Part shown: piece by piece, positions 1 to 10,066 of the stretch | Position numbering within the stretch: position 1 is the stretch's first letter | Layout: each line of letters opens with the position of its first letter | Source: a bacterium | Lineage (GTDB): Bacteria; Campylobacterota; Campylobacteria; Campylobacterales; Sulfurovaceae | Reading direction: 5' to 3' | DNA: 64,000 nt | Assembly (NCBI GenBank): GCA_018822805.1 | Contig: JAHJJU010000051.1 | Coordinates: 1 to 64,000 of the forward strand | Translations under genes and position numbers: made by a program | Notes under the pieces: generated by a model | Told to the model about the DNA's origin: nothing | The model's input: only the letters and a program-made list of their open reading frames with translations | Databases searched by the model: none

Positions 1-32
1 ATTAAAAAAATATTCTATATTAAGGAATAAAT

Positions 33-3000
33 ATGTTTTTAATAAAAATACTTTTATTTGTTATATTGCTCTTTAGTTTTGCTTTTTCTAAAGGTGAAGT
101 TTCAAAAATTTATGCCCACCATGAAGATGCTTCAAAAACAGACTATTACGCTAATGGAAAAAAACATAAATGGGGTGAAGGGAACAATCTTATTATTGAT
201 GGATTTGAATATAACGGTCATCGATACAACTACATAAGCGATTCACCTATTGTTAAAATCCGAAGAGTAGATAATACATCTGCTTCCGGTGAACCTTGTG
301 GTCTCTTTGCTGAAAAAAAGAATAATGACTACAAACTCTCTCCTTCTTTTCCACAAACCGATGGCAAATGCGATATGGCAAAAGTAATGGCCGGTCGTAC
401 CATTAATGTTGGAGCATTAGACCTTTTTAGAAATGTAGGATATACGGCTAAAAATGTTGAAAGAGTCGATTTTATTAGTCCAAATGGTATTAATGCACCA
501 TCAAAAAACAGTGACCTTCCCAAAGCCGGACACGTTGTTACTGAAAAAAGTGGAAACAACTATTTACAAATTGCTGCCATACTATCGATTGATGAAAATA
601 ATAACCCTACTTCATTTGGTCCATTAGTAATGGTTCATAAAAGCTATGATTCGGATTCAAATGTACGCTATGGCATGAGCAAAATCTATTTGCCTGATGA
701 CTCATACATCTATGAGCAAAGCTTAGGCTTTTATGTGGACAATACTTCAGGAGATCAAGGAGAACCTTGGTACATTGAAAGTACTAATGAAGCATTGGGC
801 ATGGCATTTGTAAGCCTTCAAGATTTAGGTGTAAGTGCCGGTCAGAAGTATTATGGATTTGCCTATTTTGGACGTGATGTTACAACACAAAATGATACAT
901 TAACCGATGTAACAACTTTCCCAAGAGATACAGGAGGAGACACTGCTGACCCATATGGAGGTGTGGCTTCGTATTTTGCCGATGAAGAGGTGGTTATACC
1001 ACCATCGAATGTAGCCACCTGTTATGCTCTACCCGATGACAACTCTAAATTGTATAAAGTAACCATGTTACCTAACGGTACCCCCCTACCTACCCCTACG
1101 ACCATAAACCTATCAACCACTTTTAATGGAGAAGGTACTGCTTTTAGGGCCAGTAACAACACACTCTATGCCTTTAAAGAGGGAAGCAACACCGATTTGT
1201 ATGCCATAAATTTAACCACCAATTCCATTAATAAAGCTAAAGATAATCTATTAAATGATGAAGTCGAAGGTGCTGAATTTTACTATGATCCCATAGCAAA
1301 ACAAGAGATACTTTATATTATCGGATCAGAGTCCAACTCTAAACTTTATGCTTATTATGCCGATACATGGGCTGCTCTACCCGGTTACCCAAAAAGTATT
1401 TATGGAGCTACCACCAGCATAGACAGTTTGGCGATTAACCCCTTAAATGGAGAAGCTTTTGGTGCTGATGACTACAATTATAACCATCAATCTCCTAAAC
1501 TTTATCACATTGATTTAAAAACAGGGAAGAGTACCTTTAAAGTTCAAACCAGTGATATCGTTGATGCAGAGGGATTAGCCTTTGCCAGTGATGGAAATTT
1601 ATACATCGAAGATGAAAGATACTTAAATGGTCGTAAAATTTATCAACTCAACTTAGAAACAGGTGCATTAACTCCTGCAGCAGAACTTGGAGGTTCTGAC
1701 GATGTTGAAGGGCTTTCATGTAATGGTACACAGATAGCCATTGACAAACCTACGATAAGAATCGATGACCAGACCATCACAGAGGGTGATAATGGTACTC
1801 AAAACTTAGTATTCAATATTACCCTTAGTAAAGCACCGACAGAAGCCGTAACTTTTGATTATGCCGTTTTTGATGGAAACAACAGTGATACTGAATTAAA
1901 TGCACAGGCACCCGGTGATTATAGCTCTACAGCAACCAAAACTAAAATTAGTGATGAGCAATACACCATTAGCGTTCCCGTTAATGGAGATGATCTTTTT
2001 GAAAATAATGAAACCTTAATTGTTAAACTTAGCAATATAGCAGGTGCTATTATAGAAAAAGATGTTGCTGTAGGTACGATTATAAACGATGATGAAAAGA
2101 ACAATGGTTGTCAAGAGAAAAGCTTCTCTATAATTAACTGGGATTTTGAAAGTGGAAGCTACCCTAATGTACCTGATGGATGGACAAGCCAAACTCGTTC
2201 AGCAGGACCAGGTTTTCACTATCGTGGTGATCAAATTGCTGATGATGAAGGAATCTTAATTTTAGGTGCCGATGCTGAAACATGGCAAGATATCGATGTC
2301 TCTAGTCGTGGAGGTGGGGAATATCTTCTCTCTTATTATGAGTCACGTCACGACTACGCCAATGTTGAAGGCTCTGTACGTATGAAGTTTCTTGATGGCA
2401 GTAAGCGTATTATTGGAGAGAGTAGCCATAGCCCTATTACAAGCAAATACAACAGCAATGTCAAAAAACTTGAAGGTCCAAAAGAGATTACAACTACAGC
2501 TCCCAATGGTACCCAATACATACGTATCTTCTTTGAGGGAAAAGGATCATTTGCTACCGGTTTTGCAAAAATAGATAAAGTGAAGCTTGATTACAAGTGT
2601 GATAATCCAACACCCATTACCCCCATAGCCGAATACCGTTTCGATGAGTGTTTTTGGAATGGAACAACAGGTGAAGTTAACGATAGCAGTGGAAACGATC
2701 TTCACGGTACAGCTAAAAATGGGCTAAATACAACTCCTGACGGTAAAATAGAACGTAGTGGTTTATTTGATGGAACTGATGATTATATTGATTTAGGAAA
2801 CAATTTTAACCCTGAAAATAGTGATACATGGAGTGTCTCTGTGTGGTTTAAATCAAAAACCACCAATGGTACGCAGATTATCTATAATAAAGAGAATTTA
2901 TATGAAGCTGCTGTAATGAATGGTTACTTCATGTATGCTTTTAAACCATACTGGGCGTGGGGAAATTCATTTCCTGTAGTACCCGATACTTGGTATCATG

Positions 3001-6000
3001 CAGTAATTACTTATGATGGTGTTCAACAAAAAGTTTATAAAGATGGTGTTGAAGTCTACAGTAGAAACCAAACTGGTAATATAGGTTCAAATACTAACAA
3101 ACTTCTTATAGGTGCTCGTGGCTCCAACACACCTCATAGCTTTTTCAATGGTAATATTGATGAGTTCAAAATATATAATAATACACTCTCAGCATCTCAA
3201 ATTAAAAAGATGTATGACAATGAAAAAAATGCTACAAACTGGGATGAAACCTCTAGAGATCCCGTCTCTTGTATGCAACCAATCAACTGTCTGCCAACAG
3301 CACTCATGTTCCAAAACAAACCAACCGACATCAATGTACTTGATTTAATGACAGGAAAGATGAATGAACTTAAAGCTGATGTTCTTGAAAACAATATTAA
3401 CGGTGTAGGTTATAATAAAAAAGATGGTTATTTTTGGGGATCGGATCATACCCTTAAAAACGGTACAGTAGTGCAAATAGGACAAGATGCTTCAGGAGAT
3501 ACCGTCGCTAAAAGCTACCAAATTGAAAACTATACAGGAAGCTCCTATGTAGGAGATATTGATGCCCATGGTCACCTCTATTTAAAAAGTGGAAAAGTTG
3601 TTGATGTTATTGATTTAGACCCCAACTCAAACAACTATCTAAAACATATTCATACCTTTAACTTAACATCAAATTTGAGTTTTACTGACTGGGCATTTAA
3701 TCCTAATGATGATTTTTTATATGCAATTAATAATGGAAACAGCACCAAATACCTTTATAAAATCGACCCAAGTGATGGAACGATTTTAAGTCAAACAGAT
3801 ACAAAAATTACAGGTAATAGAACCTTTGGAGCCAACTTTTTTGATGCCGATGGTTTTCTTTACAGCTATGACAACAACACAGGACAAATTTTTAGAACCG
3901 ATGTTAAAAACAATGCCCATACCGATCCTTTATCTGACAAAGGAAGCCCGGTATCGTTAAACGATGGAGCTATGTGTACGGACATAACATTTAAATTTGA
4001 TTTTGGTGACTTACCCGACAGTTATGGAACCACATTAGCTCAAGATGGAGCACGACACAGCCTTCCCTCTTCTAGCCATGCCAGCATCTATATGGGAAGT
4101 ACGGTAACGCATGAAAATGAAGGACGACCTTCGGACGATGCACACTTAGATAGTGCCGATGACGGTGTTGATTTTAATAACAGCTCCCTACAAGGTGCCA
4201 CACTTTATGCTGGTCAAAATGCAACATTTAATGTAACCGTAGCAGGTAACGGATACCTTAACGCATGGATAGACTGGAATGCTGACGGAGACTTTAACGA
4301 TACCAATGAACAGATTGCAACGAATATTTCAAACACAGGAAACGTTATTAACTTTACCATCACTGCACCAAACAATAAAACACGAACAACCTATGCACGG
4401 TTTAGATACAGTTCCGAATACGACCTCAATGCTACAGGTTATGCGATTAATGGTGAAGTGGAAGATTATCAAATCGATATCAAGGGAAATTTACAGCCGT
4501 TTACCTGTTCCGAAGACTCCTATATGTTTGCAGGAGACTCAAAAACAACCCCTGTTGATGCTTATCAAATAGACTTAAAAACAGGAGACTATAATAAAAC
4601 TGCAGATAACTTCTATGCTACCAACATCAATGCCATTGGATACAACGTAATTGATAATATGATTTGGGGATATGACCGAGGCACCAAAAAAATTGCACAA
4701 GTTGATAGCCAATTTACTGTTGCAGAGTACGCTGTTTCTACCCTTATTGATGGTGATTGGTTTATGGGAGATGTCTCTTTAGACGGTATTCTATATATGT
4801 ATAGTAGAAACAATCAATATATGTATAAAGTTGATGTCAATAAAAACTCAGCAACTTATTTAACAGAGTTGCCTAAATTAAGACTCACTAATAAAAATTT
4901 AGACTCAGGTGATTTTTCATTTCACCCGATAGATAAGATGATTTATATGCCAAATGAACAAGATGGTAATCTTTATAAAATTAATCCATCAACAGGAGAA
5001 GTGACGAACTTGGATTCTATGAATCTTACCGATACCTCTATGAGTTTCAATGTCACATTTTTTGATAAAAATGGAAACTTCTATATTCAAAATGATAAAG
5101 TAGGAAAAGTTTATCAAATTGACCTTAGTGACACGGAAAATCCTAATCCAACAGCCAGTTTTTTTTCAAATCTTCCAGGAATGAATTATAGTGATGGAGC
5201 AAGATGTCCAAATGCCGATTTAGAACAACCTTCAAGACTTCGTATTAAAAACAATATTAGTAAACCCGAAGGAGACAGTGGAATTACAGAATTTACCTTT
5301 ACCCTACTCTTTGATAAACCTACCAACAATGCAGGTTTTTCATTTATTATTAGAGATGGTACGGATGCCCGATCCCCCATTGTTCCTGCTCAACAGGCTT
5401 CACCTGAAAATGATTACCTATCTCAATCAGGGTATATTGCTGTTCCTTTAGGTGCACAAGAACTCAACATCACCGTTCAAGTCGTTGGTGATCAAAAAAT
5501 GGAATTCAATGAAGAGTTTTATCTAGATCTGTATGACCCTAAAAATATTTTGCTACAAGACAGTCGAGGTGTGGGAACCATTATAAACGATGATATGGTA
5601 CTCTTTAATATTGAGCGAACCAACAGTGACACCGTAGACAATGCTACACAAAAACAAAAAGAGTCGCTCTATACACAAATAACAGGGCGTGACTTTAACT
5701 ATGCCGTTGTGGTTTATGATGAAAATCAAACCATTAATGCCCAAGCCAATGTAGAGGGCATTACGCTAAAAGTAGAGCTTTTTGATTACAACAGTTCTGT
5801 AACCGATAATCTGCTTTACAGCTCCTATCTCTATTTCCCAGAATCTGAATTGAAATCGAGACTTAAAGTAATCGATAAAGAGGATCTAAAAATAGCACAA
5901 GCTACACGTGATGCCGGCTTTAAAATCTCTTATTTAGTCGATCAAAACGACTCGATTGTTTACGGTCAATACAACAATGAAACAGCGTACAATACCAATA

Positions 6001-7754
6001 AGAAAAGCCATCGTGAAGAGACGGTTAATGCTAGAGATAATTTTGCCATTCGTCCGGCTTCATATCGTGTAAGTATAGATGAAAACGGTACTCAACTATT
6101 GCAAAACAACAAAGAAAATTCAATTAATCTTGCTGCAGAACATGACTATAACCTATTGGCTTACGCAACACGGTATCAATCAGAAGATATTGCCCTAAAC
6201 TATACAATAACAGACAGTCAAGAGTTGAATGTAAGTATGATTTTTAAAAACAAAGAGAAACTAATCTGTGATAATGAAGAGGATAAAAATCAAAATAACG
6301 CAGAAAGTATGAAATATCTCTTTAATGACGGAGTTCTAACGGGTAGCAATACCTTGACACACGATAATGTTGGAACCTATACCTTACATATTCAAGATAT
6401 CAATTGGACAAAAGTTGACCAAAACAGTAACAGTGATTTAGCAGGGTGTATAGCCAACAGTGCCATTGTATCAGAGAGTGGTGATGAAAAATCCGGTTGT
6501 AATGTTGTCTCAAACTTAAATGACGCGATGAAGGACTACAGTCCAAAACACTACAACATGGATGTTACTTTTAAACCATATGCCTTTGATTTAAATAATA
6601 TGTCCCTCATTAATTTACCAAAAACAGCACACAACTATGTCTATATGAATGATTTGCATGATAACACCGGTATGGGTGTACATATCAACGGAGATGTGAT
6701 TGCAAAAGGAGAAAAAGGAAGTACTTTAACCAACTTTAGTACAGGCTGTGTTGCTGAAGATGTTGAAATTTCTATTGATTACAATGTAACCACAACGGAA
6801 GGTACCTTCTCTAAAACTGTTTCGGATAATACAGACTCTAAAAGTAATAAAGACGATGATGACGATGATGATAAAAGTTACACAAATCCTTTTGATTTTC
6901 TAAAAAAATTCTTTTCTTTAGATGATTTTGATATAAAAACAACTCGAAACAGTAAAGTACAATCCAGTTTAATTATTGGACACAATGGAACAGAAAACAA
7001 TGCAACATACCAAGAGTTACATGAACCAATTACACTTAATAAAGCGTACTTTTTAAACGAAAATAATGGAAGCTGTAATCTTGAGATACTTTACAATATT
7101 GAAAAAGACTACAAAGAGACCATTAACCCTGTAAAAATAGACTTTATATCACTAGAAGCTAATGCTACAACATCAAATTCAACAGTTAATAATCAAGAGT
7201 GGTTCCCTACAGGTAAACAAAATTTAAATCAAACACGATACTTTTATTTTACCCGTCTTGCTCCGGATCTTGAAAACTACAATACTATTTATGATAGAAC
7301 CCTAGCAACGCCTGTTACCATAGAGATCTATTGTGAACATAATCGTTCATGGTGTACAGAAATGATAGGCAGTAATGGACTCAACAGTGCCAATACCCAA
7401 GTAGGTTGGTATACAGCTCAGCATCATGACGTTCTAACCGATGGAACAATTAACGTATTTGAAATAGATGAAGACAATGTTACCGTAACCGATATCAGTA
7501 ACTCATTTTATAACGATGGTCGCTTTAATCAAATAAAAACCAACTACAGTGGTGATAAAAAAACAGTAGTAACGAAAATTGATATTTATGCAACCAGTTG
7601 GCTTAACTATCATCCAAATGCTGTAAACGGTATACCATTTTGGAAAATTAAATTTAAAAAAATGGCACCGGCTGACCCTAGTGGAATTGGTCAAACAGGG
7701 CACAAACTAGAACTCAATAGAAATGCCGTACCTGCAAATCGATTGGGTTGGTAA
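33..7754 (+). CDS. Giant modular secreted adhesin, MshQ/PilY1-like tip protein candidate
   Basis: A 2573-residue protein with a Sec signal peptide (hydrophobic residues 2-18, cleavage near FSKG). Visible modules: a beta-propeller-like segment at about 330-570; a Calx-beta domain at about 572-688 ending in GTIINDDE; a LamG/concanavalin-like domain at about 864-1066 (AEYRFDE start, FDGTDDYIDLG motif); a DUF6923-like repeat at about 1085-1320; a GEVED-type domain at about 1323-1485 (FDFGDLPDSYGT, AWIDWNADGDFNDTNEQI); a second DUF6923-like copy at about 1491-1730; and a second Calx-beta domain at about 1735-1855. The remaining 700 residues are unassigned and include an acidic run of seven Asp near residue 2276. 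AAGGA precedes the start. It is followed after 12 bp by three minor-pilin-like genes, which suggests display on a pilus or pseudopilus tip. The adhesin role is inferred from domains and context. Confidence 0.8.
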   Translation: MFLIKILLFVILLFSFAFSKGEVSKIYAHHEDASKTDYYANGKKHKWGEGNNLIIDGFEYNGHRYNYISDSPIVKIRRVDNTSASGEPCGLFAEKKNNDYKLSPSFPQTDGKCDMAKVMAGRTINVGALDLFRNVGYTAKNVERVDFISPNGINAPSKNSDLPKAGHVVTEKSGNNYLQIAAILSIDENNNPTSFGPLVMVHKSYDSDSNVRYGMSKIYLPDDSYIYEQSLGFYVDNTSGDQGEPWYIESTNEALGMAFVSLQDLGVSAGQKYYGFAYFGRDVTTQNDTLTDVTTFPRDTGGDTADPYGGVASYFADEEVVIPPSNVATCYALPDDNSKLYKVTMLPNGTPLPTPTTINLSTTFNGEGTAFRASNNTLYAFKEGSNTDLYAINLTTNSINKAKDNLLNDEVEGAEFYYDPIAKQEILYIIGSESNSKLYAYYADTWAALPGYPKSIYGATTSIDSLAINPLNGEAFGADDYNYNHQSPKLYHIDLKTGKSTFKVQTSDIVDAEGLAFASDGNLYIEDERYLNGRKIYQLNLETGALTPAAELGGSDDVEGLSCNGTQIAIDKPTIRIDDQTITEGDNGTQNLVFNITLSKAPTEAVTFDYAVFDGNNSDTELNAQAPGDYSSTATKTKISDEQYTISVPVNGDDLFENNETLIVKLSNIAGAIIEKDVAVGTIINDDEKNNGCQEKSFSIINWDFESGSYPNVPDGWTSQTRSAGPGFHYRGDQIADDEGILILGADAETWQDIDVSSRGGGEYLLSYYESRHDYANVEGSVRMKFLDGSKRIIGESSHSPITSKYNSNVKKLEGPKEITTTAPNGTQYIRIFFEGKGSFATGFAKIDKVKLDYKCDNPTPITPIAEYRFDECFWNGTTGEVNDSSGNDLHGTAKNGLNTTPDGKIERSGLFDGTDDYIDLGNNFNPENSDTWSVSVWFKSKTTNGTQIIYNKENLYEAAVMNGYFMYAFKPYWAWGNSFPVVPDTWYHAVITYDGVQQKVYKDGVEVYSRNQTGNIGSNTNKLLIGARGSNTPHSFFNGNIDEFKIYNNTLSASQIKKMYDNEKNATNWDETSRDPVSCMQPINCLPTALMFQNKPTDINVLDLMTGKMNELKADVLENNINGVGYNKKDGYFWGSDHTLKNGTVVQIGQDASGDTVAKSYQIENYTGSSYVGDIDAHGHLYLKSGKVVDVIDLDPNSNNYLKHIHTFNLTSNLSFTDWAFNPNDDFLYAINNGNSTKYLYKIDPSDGTILSQTDTKITGNRTFGANFFDADGFLYSYDNNTGQIFRTDVKNNAHTDPLSDKGSPVSLNDGAMCTDITFKFDFGDLPDSYGTTLAQDGARHSLPSSSHASIYMGSTVTHENEGRPSDDAHLDSADDGVDFNNSSLQGATLYAGQNATFNVTVAGNGYLNAWIDWNADGDFNDTNEQIATNISNTGNVINFTITAPNNKTRTTYARFRYSSEYDLNATGYAINGEVEDYQIDIKGNLQPFTCSEDSYMFAGDSKTTPVDAYQIDLKTGDYNKTADNFYATNINAIGYNVIDNMIWGYDRGTKKIAQVDSQFTVAEYAVSTLIDGDWFMGDVSLDGILYMYSRNNQYMYKVDVNKNSATYLTELPKLRLTNKNLDSGDFSFHPIDKMIYMPNEQDGNLYKINPSTGEVTNLDSMNLTDTSMSFNVTFFDKNGNFYIQNDKVGKVYQIDLSDTENPNPTASFFSNLPGMNYSDGARCPNADLEQPSRLRIKNNISKPEGDSGITEFTFTLLFDKPTNNAGFSFIIRDGTDARSPIVPAQQASPENDYLSQSGYIAVPLGAQELNITVQVVGDQKMEFNEEFYLDLYDPKNILLQDSRGVGTIINDDMVLFNIERTNSDTVDNATQKQKESLYTQITGRDFNYAVVVYDENQTINAQANVEGITLKVELFDYNSSVTDNLLYSSYLYFPESELKSRLKVIDKEDLKIAQATRDAGFKISYLVDQNDSIVYGQYNNETAYNTNKKSHREETVNARDNFAIRPASYRVSIDENGTQLLQNNKENSINLAAEHDYNLLAYATRYQSEDIALNYTITDSQELNVSMIFKNKEKLICDNEEDKNQNNAESMKYLFNDGVLTGSNTLTHDNVGTYTLHIQDINWTKVDQNSNSDLAGCIANSAIVSESGDEKSGCNVVSNLNDAMKDYSPKHYNMDVTFKPYAFDLNNMSLINLPKTAHNYVYMNDLHDNTGMGVHINGDVIAKGEKGSTLTNFSTGCVAEDVEISIDYNVTTTEGTFSKTVSDNTDSKSNKDDDDDDDKSYTNPFDFLKKFFSLDDFDIKTTRNSKVQSSLIIGHNGTENNATYQELHEPITLNKAYFLNENNGSCNLEILYNIEKDYKETINPVKIDFISLEANATTSNSTVNNQEWFPTGKQNLNQTRYFYFTRLAPDLENYNTIYDRTLATPVTIEIYCEHNRSWCTEMIGSNGLNSANTQVGWYTAQHHDVLTDGTINVFEIDEDNVTVTDISNSFYNDGRFNQIKTNYSGDKKTVVTKIDIYATSWLNYHPNAVNGIPFWKIKFKKMAPADPSGIGQTGHKLELNRNAVPANRLGW

Positions 7755-7766
7755 AGGAGAAATCAA

Positions 7767-8507
7767 ATGAGAAAACAATTTAGACAGGGTATTGCCATGA
7801 TTGAACTAATCTTTGCATTGGTTATTATTGGTATTACCCTACTTTCAGCACCCATGTTGATTCAACAATCCATTGCAAGTTCCAATGTTGGGTTACAACA
7901 AGAAGCCATAGCAGCTATTGCTTCACATACCGGAATTATCTTAAGTTCTCATTGGGATGAAGCTGATGCCAATATAAGTAATTCAACAGCTTCCATACTG
8001 AGCATTACTCGGACTCCTCCATTAGCTCCGGGTGTAACTGATCCTTTTACTTTTGATATAAGCAATACAAGAGCCGGTATGAAAAACATATTTGCACGTA
8101 CCACCTTGGTTGGGGGTGAACTTGCTCCTCCTTCTCTTACCTTTGGTTTTGATACCAATGACTCCAACTATACGGATGATGTTGATGATTACCATGGTGC
8201 AATAGTCAGTTTAACTGTTTATAATAATGAAGATACCACCGTAAGTACCGGTGACTATGTCGATAAAGATTTAAACTTAACCACTATTGTAACCTATGCC
8301 GATGATATTACCACGCTGCAAGTGAATACTACAGCCAATGATATTTTTAATAATCGTAACATTACAGGACAAAGCAACATCAAATTTATTACAACACGAT
8401 TGACCACCAACAACACAGCAGATGAGTTAGAAAAAGACATCACTTTACATGCATTCTCTTGTAACATTGGTACATTTTTACCCAAAGGGGAGGAAGAGTT
8501 CAAATGA
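7767..8507 (+). CDS. Type IV minor pilin-like protein, MshD/PilV-like
   Basis: A 246-residue protein with a class III (prepilin) signal. A short basic leader ends in Gly8, followed by IAMIELIFALVIIGI with Glu at mature position 5 and a long hydrophobic helix. Mature residue 1 is Ile rather than the usual Phe. The rest is a variable beta-rich region typical of minor pilins and pseudopilins. A prepilin peptidase, not in this window, would process it at the inner membrane. AAGGAG precedes the ATG, and the last 4 bp overlap the next gene (ATGA), so the genes are translationally coupled. MshD/PilV-like is a best guess from position and size; the sequence only establishes membership of the prepilin superfamily. 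Confidence 0.8.
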   Translation: MRKQFRQGIAMIELIFALVIIGITLLSAPMLIQQSIASSNVGLQQEAIAAIASHTGIILSSHWDEADANISNSTASILSITRTPPLAPGVTDPFTFDISNTRAGMKNIFARTTLVGGELAPPSLTFGFDTNDSNYTDDVDDYHGAIVSLTVYNNEDTTVSTGDYVDKDLNLTTIVTYADDITTLQVNTTANDIFNNRNITGQSNIKFITTRLTTNNTADELEKDITLHAFSCNIGTFLPKGEEEFK

Positions 8508-9484
8508 AAAAACATAAAGGATTTAGTTTAATAGAAGTTATTTTTGTATTGGTTATTTTAGGTATTGTTGCCTCTATTGGTTCTTCTATTTTGGTACAGG
8601 TTTATGAAAACTACGTCATGCAAAGAGCCGTTTATAATGTTAGCAGTAAAACTGAACTCGCAGCCACACAAATGGTAAACCGTCTAAGCCACCGTATACA
8701 AGGGACAGCCATTTCAAAAGACCATGACAAATATTTGGATTATTATAATAATGGAGTTGCTATTGAAAGTAATGACTCTATTGCCCTTGATGACATTCCT
8801 GTAGGTGGTAGCAAATACACCACCATTGAGTGGATTGGGTACGACAACGACAGTTATGATGCCAATGCCACACCATATTGGAGTGGTGTCGCGAACTATA
8901 CATCCGGGGGTGGAGCATCAATCAATGGGTTTACTACACCGGGATCCGATTTGAATCATGCTGCTACCATTATAAATACTCTCTCTAATGGCAAAGTAGA
9001 TTTAACAACAAATCATCCGGCAGCTGTACTTTTTTATCAAGAAAACAATTATTATAAAACGGGTGAAGAATACGATTACAACTGTACGGGACTCTTACCT
9101 TCACATTTAGGTGGAACAACCAACTGTATTTTCCCTGTAGCACAAAATGGTTCAGAAGGATTAGCATTTACTACGACCACTGCACATCCGGTTCTTCAAC
9201 CTAAAATCATTACAGAACGTTATAAACTGGCATGGAGTGCTTATGCATTGGCTCCAGAGATGAACAGTAAAGGTCAATATGATTTGCTACTTTACTCCAA
9301 TTATCAACCATGGAATGGAGAGAACTATATTGATCACGGTACAAAAAAAACCATTATGAGAAACATTACGGTTTTCAAATTTTCAGAAACTGCCGGAGTG
9401 ATACAGTTTAAACTCTGTGCAACTGAAGCCATATCAAAAGATATGAATGTAAGTAACTGTAAAGAGAAGGTGGTCATACGATGA
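8504..9484 (+). CDS. Type IV minor pilin-like protein, MshO/PilW-like
   Basis: A 326-residue prepilin-like protein. The leader MKKHKG is followed by FSLIEVIFVLVILGI, giving canonical Gly(-1), Phe(+1) and Glu(+5). The size and the long globular part fit PilW/MshO-type minor pilins or GspJ-like pseudopilins. A Cys pair lies in the segment near residues 193-205 and another near the C-terminus, which may form disulfides. It overlaps both neighbours by 4 bp (ATGA). In MSHA and Pseudomonas PilVWX systems, such proteins form the complex that primes pilus assembly and carries the tip protein; that role is inferred here. Confidence 0.8.
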   Translation: MKKHKGFSLIEVIFVLVILGIVASIGSSILVQVYENYVMQRAVYNVSSKTELAATQMVNRLSHRIQGTAISKDHDKYLDYYNNGVAIESNDSIALDDIPVGGSKYTTIEWIGYDNDSYDANATPYWSGVANYTSGGGASINGFTTPGSDLNHAATIINTLSNGKVDLTTNHPAAVLFYQENNYYKTGEEYDYNCTGLLPSHLGGTTNCIFPVAQNGSEGLAFTTTTAHPVLQPKIITERYKLAWSAYALAPEMNSKGQYDLLLYSNYQPWNGENYIDHGTKKTIMRNITVFKFSETAGVIQFKLCATEAISKDMNVSNCKEKVVIR

Positions 9485-9969
9485 TTAAAATGCAACAAAT
9501 GCAACTTAAAAAATCTAAAAAAGCATTTTCTATGGTAACTGCCATCGTGACCATTGTGATTATGGCAACACTGACTTCACTCATTATGAGTGTAACAGGA
9601 AAAACCATGAAAGCAACCACACAACAGTACCAAAAAGAGCAAGCTGCTCTTTTAGCACGATCGTATACCGAGTTGGCACTGCTTTATGTATCAGGTTATG
9701 ACCGAACAGGTGGTGACTGTATAGAAACCATTACGGCACACTTTGGTCCGGCACATCCTTATGGATACGACATCACAACCAACATTCAATACATTGGTAA
9801 AGAGGCTGCATTGGTAGGATGTGGTCCGGCACTTTCCCGACTTAATGGAGGAAGCAGTTTTGATGAAACCATGTCCATTATTGTCGATATCTATATTAAA
9901 TATAGAAATTTAGATGATCCTTTAAATAGAGACATTACCTTTCACCGTAGAAGCTTACAAAAACTGTAG
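9481..9969 (+). CDS. Minor pilin-like protein lacking Glu5, MshP/PilX/GspK-like
   Basis: A 162-residue protein with a basic N-terminus then KKAFSMVTAIVTIVIMATL, a prepilin-like hydrophobic helix. The predicted residue before cleavage is Ala, not Gly, and mature position 5 is Thr, not Glu. Loss of Glu5 is characteristic of the tip-most member of minor pilin complexes (GspK in type II secretion, PilX/MshP-like proteins), because that subunit needs no partner above it. It closes the four-gene operon and overlaps the previous gene by 4 bp. An upstream in-frame Met (residue 4 or 7) could be the real start. Family assignment is moderately certain; the exact ortholog is not. Confidence 0.7.
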   Translation: MIKMQQMQLKKSKKAFSMVTAIVTIVIMATLTSLIMSVTGKTMKATTQQYQKEQAALLARSYTELALLYVSGYDRTGGDCIETITAHFGPAHPYGYDITTNIQYIGKEAALVGCGPALSRLNGGSSFDETMSIIVDIYIKYRNLDDPLNRDITFHRRSLQKL

Positions 9970-10000
9970 TACTATTTACTATCTATTTACCTATTCTCGG

Positions 10001-10006
10001 TATAAT
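10001..10006 (+). promoter_or_regulatory. -10 box of hpf promoter
   Basis: A perfect TATAAT preceded by CGG, 61 bp upstream of the hpf start codon and downstream of the pilin operon. No clear -35 is visible, as is common for sigma-70 promoters in Campylobacterota. The untranslated leader would be about 54 nt and contains the palindrome TTTGTACAAA. Confidence 0.6.
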
Positions 10007-10066
10007 ATATTTACATAAACACTGACTACAAAAGGTGTTTTGTACAAAAACGTAAAAGGATAAATT

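Noticed and set aside
6855-6875. Asp7-Lys run as an enterokinase-like processing site
   Set aside because: Low-complexity acidic linkers are common in such surface proteins, and no protease context supports cleavage there.
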